The notes under the pieces were generated by a model. It saw nothing but the letters and a program-made list of their open reading frames with translations. It did not search any database and was not told the origin of the DNA. A stretch of DNA of 64,000 nt from Edolisoma coerulescens (lineage: Eukaryota; Chordata; Aves; Passeriformes; Campephagidae): assembly GCA_013397115.1 (NCBI GenBank), contig VWZW01000853.1, positions 406,429 through 470,428 on the forward strand, given 5' to 3'. Positions within the stretch are counted from its first letter, which is position 1; each line of letters starts with the position of its first letter. The translations under genes and the position numbers were made by a program. Positions 51,801-61,000 of the stretch are shown piece after piece.

Positions 51801-54800
51801 ATTTTAAGATTTAAATAGGCAGTGATAATGCTGTAGATTTAGAGCATTTCACATGATTTCAAATCTATTCCTGCTTCATTATAATGCTTTACACGGTCTT
51901 TACAAAGAAGCTAATGGTAATTTAAGGTAGTGATGGGTCTTAGACCTGAGGGAATTGAAGCAAAGGGGTCTTGTGTATGTGAGCAGAGTATTTTCCAGTA
52001 AAGTAATAAAATAATTGAGAAATTCCATTATATTAATAAATGCACAGTAAGTACTTGTTCTATTAAATATTATCTTTAGTTTAGTTCAGTGTTGTAAGGT
52101 AGAGAAAGTTTCTGTTAAGAAAGCAAACTCTACAGCAGAAAAGGTAACAGATATTTACCATCCATCAGTCCATCTTGTAATCAGTACTGCAGTACATCAT
52201 CACCATAAATTTTTGAAAGTTATTTTTCTTTACCTTCTGTCATTAGTTTCAGGTATCTGACCCTTTGAATACCCTTTCTCTGCACTTTTCTTTTAGCATG
52301 TCATGCAGTGTTACAGCTGGAGACCAGAAAGGGTAGTTGTTCCAGTCTGTAAAAGGCAGAGTAGTTTAGTACTGTGCTCAAAGGTAGCAGTAATGATATT
52401 GTCTGACTTGTGTAATTAGGGCAAGTAGTGTCATTGCTTTTGTTTACTAAGACACATCAGCAGCTTTGTGCCACAGAGGATGGCTGTACAGTGCTATCCA
52501 GCGTGTCTGTTGGTGCTGAATCAGCATGCTATACTTCACTATCTCAGCTAAAGATACCTGTCTTATCTTTGTCTTACAGCTGGCTTCTGTGTACAAGCTG
52601 GAATGGGGAGGACTTGGCTCTGCTGGTACCTGAAGAAGTATCCAGCATTGAGAGTGCTGACAGTTGAACAAAGGATCCACATACCTGGAATTTCTAATCT
52701 GACATGCGGTGGCAGAGATTGTTATGTCACACAGAAACCATAGAGATAACACAACACAATCTCCAAGTGGCCCTACAGCAATAAGCACTAAATTGGTACC
52801 ACTCAATACCCAGTCTCTTTTTAGCACTTGACTAAAGCTAGCTCTTAACTATGCAAATAGGCTGACAACTGAGATTAATGCCGCTTCAGCATGAAGGAAA
52901 AAATAAGGTAGGATGATACTCTTTCCACTTACCCTTTCTCAACTTTGAGAATGTCAACTGTGGGTTGTGATACATCTTGTATCACTCTAAGTCGGGTGAC
53001 AGAGATAAGCTTATCAACTCAGAGCACGCTGGCAATTCTGCTGAAACCATTGGAGCTTGTGCCGGCTGAGGATGTGGTCCACTGTGTACATCTTGAAAGG
53101 CCTGTCTTAACAGTGAAGCCCCCAAACTGCCTAAAATTACTAAACTAAAAAATAGGGTTTTTTCAGAAAGCAAGCAAACTGGAGGTAGTACTTACACCTG
53201 CTGTAAGTACACTTACTGTTCTGCAGCTAGCAGAGTGTTTGTGTAAGTTTAACATATGATGTGTGGACCTTGCCTGTGACTTAGTTCTTGAAATGGATTT
53301 TCACACAGAACTGTCAGAAAATTTCCATCTTGCAGAGTGTGAAGTTCCGCCTAAACCTACATTTTGCAGAGGCCATATTGCACATTTATCATTTTTCCAT
53401 ATATTAAGGACTGCTTACAGACATCTCTGTGTTTTGTCCCAGAGATACTTCTTGTTTTCTAGTTAAGTTGGTACTTGGCTTAAATGTTTCTTTTAGTGAA
53501 AAGCTGTGATAGCATTTCTTATCAATAGATCTTTATTTTTTTAACAACCCTGAAATGAGGTTACAAAATCAGAATCATGAATCTAATCATCTTCCAACAA
53601 AGGCAGCATAATTTATGAGCACTTGAACAGCACTTCTAATCTTCAAAGCACTTTACAAATGCTATTCAAAACGTCCTTCCATAATCAATACTATCCTCCC
53701 TGTTGCAGAGAGAAATTAACAGAGAGGACAAGTGACATGCCCAGGGCCCCACTGCAAACTGGTTAGACTGCCAAACCTGGGAATCAGTTTCAGCACTGAC
53801 TCCTCACCTTTTCCCTTAAGAGTGTTAAGTAGAAATTATCCTGAGTATTAGGTTCTGGAATGCTCACCACAGCAGAAGTGTGAATATAACACCATGTTAA
53901 GGACCACTCCCAGCTGTTGATTTTGTTAAGAGTTTGACAGCCAATACTGTTCTGATCTCTCAAAGTTGTGTGTGACTCTTGTCCCCCAAAATCGATTAGG
54001 TAGAGAAAGCAAAACAATGTTAAAGTGGTTGCCATTTAGAGAATGAAACCTACGAAAGCAACTACAGTGACTTCACATGCACACAGCATAGGACAAAAAT
54101 GCAGACAGACATAGCATGCGCTGTATAATCAACGAGCTGCTTACAGCCACTGATACCCATCCTATGAAGAGTACTTCTGCAGAACTTCTCGGTGGTACTC
54201 CACCAAAAAATAGTAGTACCAAATCATGATGATACTACTGTAGATCCTTTGTAACTGAACGATTGCATTGTTTCCAAGTTACGTATCATGATCACAGAGA
54301 AGCCTGGAAGAAGGTTCAAATAAGTTAAAGGAGAGCTTACTCTGTTCTGGAGACCACTATCTGCTCATCACAGGTGAAAACAGGGCCATTTATCCAGGCC
54401 AGAGGGAATGTGCTAACATCTCTAGCCAGCTCTTACACTTCTGTCCTGAACTCCCAAAACTGATGTTGGTAATTAAAGATCATTAGCTCTCTCTCTCAGT
54501 AGTTTAGACTTGGGCCAGAAAATAAAACTGCTTAATGCCTTTGAGGTGCCCAAGTTTCTGCCAACTTGTTGGAAACATGAGCTGAATTCTACAATAACCA
54601 GTGGGTCCAAAACATAATGAGTACTTGTAGAGAGCTAAGAAAACACTGATGTAAAGGATTTCAGCACAAGCATTACATTGTCTTCCTTGCCTCTTCATTA
54701 TGCAGTTATGTAAGGCTTTATGAAATTAACTATTTCACACAAAACTGCCTGGAAATAAAAAAGCAAATGCAGAAGGGACATGTCCCTTCACTTTCTCTTC

Positions 54801-55165
54801 TTCAGTGCACACCTATTCTAGCACTCAGAAGCTCACATCAAAGCGAGCCAGTTCCACAGTGGTGGTGTGTCGGTCCAGTGAGGACAAGCACGTACACTTC
54901 AGGAATGGCGTTATGATTTGAGTTTACTGTACAAAGTACATGCTGTTTGCAAAGTGTTTCTGGTAGATGGAGCATTTAGAATTGGCTATAAATTTAGGTC
55001 AAAACACATGGAGGACATGAACTGTGTTTTTAAAATGCCTAGCACAGTGCAAGCTGTGTACTAATATCTTCAGACTATTAAAGCAAAATCTTCTAAGTTT
55101 ATAATTTCTTTGTGTATAAATACAAATTATTTTGACATAATAATAAAGTTTGGTTTTTTAAACTC
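42592..55165 (+). CDS. SLC46A3: SLC46A3, lysosomal proton-coupled solute transporter (gene span from first coding exon to likely poly(A) site)
   Basis: Five coding exons join in frame to a 464-residue protein: 42614-42805, 47989-48862, 49276-49359, 50818-50974 and 52580-52667 (TGA 52665-52667). Human SLC46A3 is about 461 residues, so the protein looks complete. It is a major-facilitator transporter of the lysosomal membrane; family work links SLC46A3 to export of antibody-drug catabolites, conjugated steroids and muramyl peptides. Seen here: a first membrane helix at about residues 8-28; a luminal loop with three N-glycosylation sequons (N39, N47, N54); strings of hydrophobic helices at about 84-95, 105-152, 168-190, 197-219, 259-283, 300-345, 356-372 and 385-440; a charged central loop at 225-258; and the family signature YELDEPLCWNEVYIGYG at about 286-302. 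Start: ATG 42614 has a purine at -3 and precedes the first helix directly. SLC46A1 and SLC46A2 are less likely, because residues match A3 best and POMP is the neighbour. One odd point is a GC donor in the first coding intron. Confidence 0.96.
42806..47988 (+). other. SLC46A3: SLC46A3 intron between first two coding exons, GC-AG type
   Basis: A 5.2 kb intron that starts GCAAGT and ends TTTGCAG. It is AT-rich with runs of A and T, such as those near 46.9-47.05 kb. I saw no other exon, RNA gene or recognisable transposon in it. Confidence 0.85.
47989..48862 (+). CDS. SLC46A3: SLC46A3 second coding exon (residues 65-355, main transporter body)
   Basis: A pyrimidine-rich acceptor (ttttctctttgcag) ends at 47988 and a GTGAGT donor starts at 48863. 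The exon starts EVQEKASVFNMQLDL and ends AKTTLLMFL, and it carries most membrane helices (about TM2 to TM9), the motif-A loop (D97 to R103), the central cytosolic loop, and the conserved ELDEPLCWNEV segment. The reading frame stays open to 48951 by chance, but residues past the donor do not resemble the family. Confidence 0.96.
48863..49275 (+). other. SLC46A3: SLC46A3 intron between the second and third coding exons
   Basis: A 413-base GT-AG intron (GTGAGT to TTTACAG). Nothing else was seen in it. Confidence 0.9.
49276..49359 (+). CDS. SLC46A3: SLC46A3 third coding exon (residues 356-384, split codons at both ends)
   Basis: The acceptor (gactgctttacag) ends at 49275 and the donor GTAAGT starts at 49360. 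The 84-base exon encodes V/RVPSLFCFMPIPVLRSMLSKVV followed by LTGEQ/G. This matches the family segment RVPFLFTIVPFSVLRSMLSK, a helix followed by the start of a cytosolic loop. It is too short to stand out as an ORF and was found by joining frames between the flanking exons. Confidence 0.95.
49360..50817 (+). other. SLC46A3: SLC46A3 intron between the third and fourth coding exons
   Basis: A 1.46 kb GT-AG intron. It contains a purine-rich stretch at about 50395-50475 and a 15-base direct repeat (ataagcaaatgcaag) at 50514-50528 and 50537-50551. No other gene was seen. Confidence 0.9.
50514..50551 (+). repeat. Short direct repeat in an SLC46A3 intron
   Basis: The 15-base word ataagcaaatgcaag occurs at 50514-50528 and again at 50537-50551, 23 bases apart. 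It is a small local duplication. Confidence 0.8.
50818..50974 (+). CDS. SLC46A3: SLC46A3 fourth coding exon (residues 384-436, last membrane helices)
   Basis: The acceptor (tttttggcag) ends at 50817 and the donor GTAAGT starts at 50975. The 157-base exon encodes GAVFACIACLEAVAGTMSIS and onward to LCLLPLSVL/C. It covers the last two membrane helices, with the family pattern NxIYxATVAWxxGFxFLLSAG clearly visible. Confidence 0.95.
50975..52579 (+). other. SLC46A3: SLC46A3 intron before the last coding exon
   Basis: A 1.6 kb GT-AG intron (GTAAGT to GTCTTACAG). It is AT-rich, with no recognisable repeat or exon. Confidence 0.9.
52580..52667 (+). CDS. SLC46A3: SLC46A3 last coding exon (residues 436-464 and stop)
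   Basis: The acceptor (tttgtcttacag) ends at 52579. The exon encodes C/WLLCTSWNGEDLALLVPEEV then SSIESADS and TGA at 52665-52667. The SWN...LL..EE pattern of the cytosolic tail is that of SLC46A3. The acidic, serine-rich end is typical of the family. The exon continues into the 3' UTR. Confidence 0.95.
53600..53812 (+). mobile_element. Ancient MIR/L2-type retroposon remnant in the SLC46A3 3' UTR
   Basis: The order of short matches fits the widespread amniote element: gcactttacaaatgctatt, then gttgcagagagaaattaac, agagaggacaagtgacatgc, ccagggccccactgcaaact, and a gaatcagtttcagcactgac end. This is the well-known 'gaggcacagagaggttaagtgacttgcccaaggtcacacagc' theme in diverged form. It is old, because identity to the theme is moderate. 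The exact family (MIR, L2 or CR1-L3 tail) cannot be settled by eye. Confidence 0.6.
54995..55115 (+). mobile_element. Possible ancient CR1/L3-type tail near the SLC46A3 poly(A) site
   Basis: The phrase aaaatgcctagcacagtgca followed by a short spacer and an AT-rich tail resembles the 'gcgcctagcacaatgggg...aatacaaataataaa' end of old amniote LINEs. The match is short. Confidence 0.35.
55142..55147 (+). terminator. SLC46A3: Likely main poly(A) signal of SLC46A3
   Basis: A canonical AATAAA with a T/GT-rich stretch starting about three bases downstream. Earlier AATAAA hexamers at 54521 and 54754 are alternatives with less clear downstream elements. Confidence 0.55.
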
Positions 55166-57589
55166 TGCTGCATATGTAGTTCTTCCGCTTTTAAATTTTG
55201 TTTTGACAAATGGCCAATGGCAGGACTGGTGGAAGATTGTTAGTGTAAACAGGAGCAGCACTATGGTATCATCTATTTTTAAGGGTCATAACAAACGAAC
55301 AGCAGAGCAGGAAGATGTGCTTTTGCTTCCCTCCTGTGCCTGGGGAGAGGAAAAAATACTACCCAGAGCATCAGCACCAAGAGGCGGCAGGGAGCTGCAC
55401 AGTAGGGACAGCACTGCCGCCTGCAAGAAGTCATGGTGGGGGCTTGTGTTGCACCTGCCAGACCAGCAGAGCTGGAAGTGCCTTCCTCCCCTTACCCAGC
55501 CCAGATCTGTCCCATCTCCACTGCCCAGCACACCCCACTTGGCTGCCTCTGTGAGCTGCTACGTGCAGCACCTGCTTTACAGAATGAGACTTGTACTAAA
55601 CGGGAAGAATGGGCTGGGGCAGGAAGCCCAGTCGACAGCCCAACCCCCTGCAGCACTGAGAAAGTGTAACCCCTCCTTTTCACCTCAAAAGCTTTTTGCC
55701 TCAGTCCTGCTTGACTTCCATTTCTCTACTAACAGCATAAATTCTTGCACGGGCTTCTTACACATACTCTTTGCTTTCCAGCCTGGCTAACCCCTAGGAT
55801 TAGCTTCCTTACAGAGATAATGAACAATGCAACTTCCTGGCTCTGAATATGGCTTGATCTCACCCATGATTATTACAAAGTATACTAATCATTGAACAAA
55901 ACCACCTAGAAATTCCATGCAGCCTCCTAATCCGCTTCTGGTTTTACTGCACTAATGAGAAATTCTAGCAGATTACTTGTCTTAATGTAGTTTTGCTCAG
56001 ACGGAACAGCATCCATCTTTGAACCAACACTGGAAAAGGCCAACCAACTCAGTACACTTACGTGGGGAGCTAAAAGGTACCAGTAACTGTGTACAATTGT
56101 TGGGTGGCTCCCTGTTTTCTTGAACAGTGCTGGTAAGACAGCAGACCTCCTAAAAATCCACACCAACACCTTTAACTTGTCCCAGACCTGGCAATGTAAT
56201 CCCTCAGCTTTTCTGGCCTGAGCCTTGAGCAATACAAAGCCTACTGAACCCCAAGCTTGCTTTATAACAACAGTTTAGTTTTGCTTTACACAAAACTGCA
56301 GAGGAACTTGCCAATTATAAAGCAGCAGCCAGCTCTGATATTTAATAAAGAGTACCAGCTCACAGAAGGATGAGGACAGCTGTAGAAAACAAAAATGTGA
56401 GCAGGTCTATGCTTGCATGTTCAATTTATTGGTCCTATGTTTAACCTCCCTAAGGAAAAAAAACCCAACAAATTAACAGCTTGTACTGCATAGCACAAGC
56501 CTCTAATCTCTACAAGTCTCAACTGAAAGACCATTTTAGAAGCTTCACTTCTTAAATGAAACAAGTTTAAATATAAAACCACTAAAGTGAGTCGTATTAT
56601 CATCTTAATGTTTCCAAAATGCTGCAATGTTTTGCACATAAAAGCACTACAAAATTACAGGACAGAAGCTAGAAGCTTTGGCCCACGAGGATAGGGAATT
56701 TGTAGTAGCTATAAGCCCACTGAAAAGCACAAGAGATGTCTGCAGCTGTGGAAAGAGGTTTATAGCAACATTCCTGCTAAAAGTACCTACAACAGAACAC
56801 TAATTACATTTAACCAAGTCATTAAAAGCTGCTGAATAAAGACAGTTCCTATTTTAGAAATGCGGTTTCAAGTTCTTCATATCTGACAAGAGATAACATT
56901 TTTTGAACCACAGACTTTTTTTCCTAATATGCCACATTGTATTAGCTGCCTTGTACTATTGATATAACGTATACCATGTATGATAGCAGAAATAGTTGTT
57001 ACAACCCTGAATTTAATAAATAAAAACACTTAGGCACACAAAAACCTTTCCAGTGGTCTGCTCCTTTAAAAGGTGTATTTATGTATAAATCTCTCATTCT
57101 TCCTTAATTAAGATCTGATTTTTGTAAACCCACAAATAATTATTTCTGTATGTGTACCACCATATCTTCACGTTCTTACTGCAGCAGCTTTATTAGGTTC
57201 TTTCACAATTCTGCATTCATTCTGAATACTAAAATACCTAGACCTGGGAGCGCTCTCTTGGATTATGTTCACAAGCAGATTTTAAAACATCTCTTTAAAC
57301 CCCAAGTGGAACTTGCTTCTACTTTTAGAAACCAAAATACCCTCTCAGGGACACAAGTGAAAAAATCTAGACCTTTAACCTCATTCTTACAGCAATACTA
57401 CCAATTCTACACAAAAGCTTAAGAGCTCACTCATAAATAGCTGTCAAGAGGGAGATACAACGTATGTAGCAGGACACCACTGGCAATGCCGAAGTTAAAG
57501 ACCTTTAAAGATATTGCAATAAAAAGGGACAACACTGCACCATGGATAAGAGATTCATGATTTAGGATTAAATATATTTTGGAACGCAA
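55166..57589. other. Intergenic region between the convergent ends of SLC46A3 and POMP
   Basis: About 2.4 kb. The left part (55.25-55.68 kb) is more GC-rich and has a 226-codon open frame (55110-55790 +) that resembles no family I know and starts inside the SLC46A3 UTR. I treat it as chance. Other AATAAA hexamers at 56344 and 56835 leave open a longer SLC46A3 UTR. Confidence 0.6.
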
Positions 57590-58017
57590 CAGCATTTATA
57601 GTAAACTTTTATTCAATAGTTTAAAAAGTGTATGGAAATTTTCATGAACAAAGAGTTACGCAACGGAAAATACCCTCCTCTTCCTCCATTAAATGCATTT
57701 ACCACAGTAGTCAGTTTTAAAATGCGTGGGTGTTTTTGAATTTCTTGTATACATATATAGCATTTCCATATTTAAGAAGCTATTGTCCTGAGCAGTTTAT
57801 GAAAAGGCATTATTTTAACTACCTAGTTACAGGACATTTGTATGATTGATAACAAGCACAGAATAATTTATAGACTTTAAACATTTAATGTGCCTTTTCA
57901 TTAAGGAAGGCAAGTGATAACTAGGCCTGCTTAACACTGTGAGTGTCAATTTAGTACCATGTACTTCGATCTGTGCTAGAAAGACACACACAAAACATTT
58001 TTGTGAAGTATATTTTG
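57590..58017 (-). other. POMP: POMP 3' UTR, end inferred
   Basis: About 400 bases of AT-rich sequence follow the TAA and lead to a canonical AATAAA on the - strand at 57608-57613. A cleavage site some 15-20 bases beyond would end the mRNA near 57.59 kb. No nearer canonical hexamer was seen on this strand. Confidence 0.6.
57608..57613 (-). terminator. POMP: Likely POMP poly(A) signal
   Basis: TTTATT on the + strand is AATAAA on the - strand (context ttgAATAAAagt). It is the first such hexamer downstream of the stop codon. Confidence 0.55.
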
Positions 58018-58085
58018 TTACAATAAACCGAGCTTGTGTTCCATCATCATGTGTGGTTCTCCCATAACCTCACTCTGGGAAGGAT
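58018..58085 (-). CDS. POMP: POMP last coding exon (about residues 120-141 and stop)
   Basis: The acceptor (ctttttccag) precedes AT CCT TCC CAG. The exon completes D and encodes PSQSEVMGEPHMMMEHKLGLL, then TAA (bases 58018-58020 on the + strand). The C-terminal KLGLL is the invariant POMP end. Confidence 0.96.
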
Positions 58086-61000
58086 CTGGAAAAAGAAAAG
58101 TTGACAGCATGAAGCCTCTACCAAGCTACAAAGACCAACAACAACTAATAAAGGTGAACTTTTTTTCATTGTAATGCTTAGTGCAACAGTTACTTGACTG
58201 ATTTTTGACAGTGTTGCAGAGTGCAGATCTGTAACTCAGAAGTCTCTATCCAAAGCATTGATCAGAGAACAAACACGTGTATTGTGGAACAGCTTGTCAT
58301 AAGGAGACACACACATTTCAAGTAAAACCAACCAGATCAACATAAGCACAGACTCCTACTGCCTGAATCTCAAAGGGATCACACTACAAGTTTAGTGTTT
58401 GAGAAAACTCAAGTCTGACTGAAGCTTTTCTCCACAGTTGCCCTACACCTCTTTCCAATACAACTTCTCTGCACAATAGGAGCTCACAGTCCTCCCTTCT
58501 GTTAGCTGGGACATACTCCTGGTTTCTCTTCTCCACTCAAAGGGCTAGTTTCACAGAAATTCTACACCCATAAATATCTCTGAGATTTCCTCCATTCTGT
58601 AAAGTATGGCTGCCATTAGCCACCATACTGAAAGGCAACCAAGGAATGTGCGGAGGACACGAGAGACCAATACTGACAGTATGAATTTCTTTTCTATACA
58701 AAAAATTAAAAAAACAAAACAAAATCAAAATAAAACAAACAAAAAAAAGACAAACAAAAACCCTAACCAAACAAACAAAAACAAACAAAAAAACCCCCCA
58801 AAAAAACCAAAGAAAAAAAAAAAAACAAACCCAGGGCCAGAATACAGGTTGTGACTGGGAGAAATACTTCTTTATGGGTGTACCAATCATGTTTTCCTTC
58901 CATAAATAAGACATATTAATGCCTCTGATTCCTCCAGAGACAGCAAAAATATCTAATCCACTTCCACCTGATAAATACAGCCTTACCAGAAACACTTGTA
59001 ACCCACGCACTCCTCAGCACTCTATAAAAATCTAACAGCTTGTTGTGAGCAATGCTAAATAACCAAATTTCTACAAATTATGTTCGACATTGCTCTACCC
59101 CCATGGAACCACAACAGCCCAAGATTCCTTCCCTTGGTCCCTGTTTATCCATCTCAGAAAATAATCCCAGATTTACACTATATCTCTAGATTCAGATTTG
59201 CTCCTCCATTATTTTCAGCTTCCTATCTCCCCAGCTACTTCTACGCTTCAATCCCACTTCCATGATACTCTCTGCCTCTTTCCATGTCCTAACTACAGCT
59301 AGAAATAATTTGTTCAAAAGCCATTTTTCCAGGTTTATTCTATTCCACACATACTAATAGTCAGCAGACCACCACACAACTGCAGCCTGTTGAGTTCATT
59401 TGAGGGAACCTTTCCCCTGCTAAGTATCTCTTTCATTAGTTCTGTATCTCTTCACTAATGTTTCTTCTTACAGAACTTAAAAAAATTTGTAACCTCTGCC
59501 TGTCAAAATCTGCACAAGTACTTCAAAAGTCTCTGAGGAAAGAGCATGCATAATCTACTCCTTTAGAAACCCAACCTACAAGCAAATACTGTCTTGCTCA
59601 ATATTTCAGAGTAATTTCCACATAACTTACAGCTGAACTACATTTATTTCTCCTTCCTCAGAGCTTCTTTGCTTTTAGGATTTAATTTTGTTCTTTGTAT
59701 TTTGGGAGTTTAATTCTCTTGTTCGGTAGAGGCAAAGAACTTCACAGCTCCCAAATTTTACCTTTAATTGTTTCCATAACACCAAACACAGAAGGTATTT
59801 ACCATTAAGGATATCCTCAAAACCAACGCATTCATCATTTCCCCTCAAAATATCCATTGCCATGTTTGAGCTGTGAAGAAACGGGAGACGCTGGACCTGT
59901 AAAAAGAGTTCAAGCAAGAGTTCAAGTTTCTGCAAGTCTGAAATTGAAAGGGCTCCTATTTGGATTTATCAGTCTGAAGTGACTGAGAAAAGTCAATGGG
60001 CAGAAAAAACAACGCTGAAATAAGAGAGCTACTGGTACACACAGACACACAAACACCACCATCTTCTTTCAGTTATCTGTTTGAAAATAACACCCTTCCA
60101 ACAGATTTTAGCTTTCACTGTGGTGCAGCTACTACAGCAAATGCTACACTTATAAAAATAAAGAAGTACTTTCTTTCTCCTCTGTAAAGCTCCTCTCACA
60201 TAAAGCTGGGGAGGTTCACTGCAAGCGTCCACACCCTGAGGTCAGTACTGAGAGATCCATGCATACTGCAGAGTTTGGAAACTACATTCTAAGCCTCTTA
60301 CATCTCTGACACAAGTCAGGAATGCAAGTGAAAGCACTATATTGACTTTCACATTCAAACATAATCCTCCTTTTAACTAATTTAAATGATAATAATGTCT
60401 CTGATCTCAACCAATTCCTAATCTTCAAGTCCACACTCAGTTACTTTCCACACTCTTCTGTACCCTTCACCCACAGTATTTCCAAAAATTTTTCAAGTGG
60501 CACACATAGAATTCAGAGCATAAATATTCTGAGAATGCATTCATTACTAGTAGAGATACTTCAGTTAAACCACAAGAAAACTTGTATACCCAACATGAAT
60601 CTGGAAGTGAAAAACCTTCTGATCATCTTATTTCTCCCACCCAATTCCCAAAACCACTTCTGGAAGACACACTAACAGGATATCCTCACCTCCCTTCTTC
60701 TCTGCAATGTGCTAATGTAAGTTAGGAAAAAGATTCCTCAAGAAAGCACAGCTGAGACCAAGGGATGTTTTCGTATGTCACATCCTGACTTTCACATCTT
60801 CAGGACCAGTAACTTCTTACTGTAGCACCTGATCACTCAAAGGGAGTACAAAATTGCTCTAACTCACTTGGAAAAACCTACTCTAAGTAGCTTGACTACC
60901 TTCAAGAAGACAAAAAAGTTTACTAGGACCAATGAGCTTTCTATGTTTCCCTTTCTCCAGCTACCCTCAATCCTAGGAGAAAAGAAGGAAAAGGAGACAG

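Larger units (their letters stand above)
52668..55165 (+). other. SLC46A3: SLC46A3 3' UTR, extent inferred
   Basis: Sequence after the stop codon has no further splice-supported coding. AATAAA signals lie at 54521-54526, 54754-54759 and 55142-55147. The last is followed by a T/GT-rich stretch (gtttggttttttaaac), as expected of a cleavage region, so the full-length end is placed near 55.16 kb. Shorter forms could use the earlier signals. Ancient retroposon remnants lie at about 53.60-53.81 and 55.00-55.11 kb. Confidence 0.6.

Noticed and set aside
55110..55790. 226-codon open frame on the + strand downstream of SLC46A3
   Set aside because: It begins in AT-rich 3' UTR sequence and runs across the poly(A) signal at 55142. 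It has no domain, low-complexity GC-rich content in the middle, and competing open frames on both strands. A chance ORF is the simplest reading.
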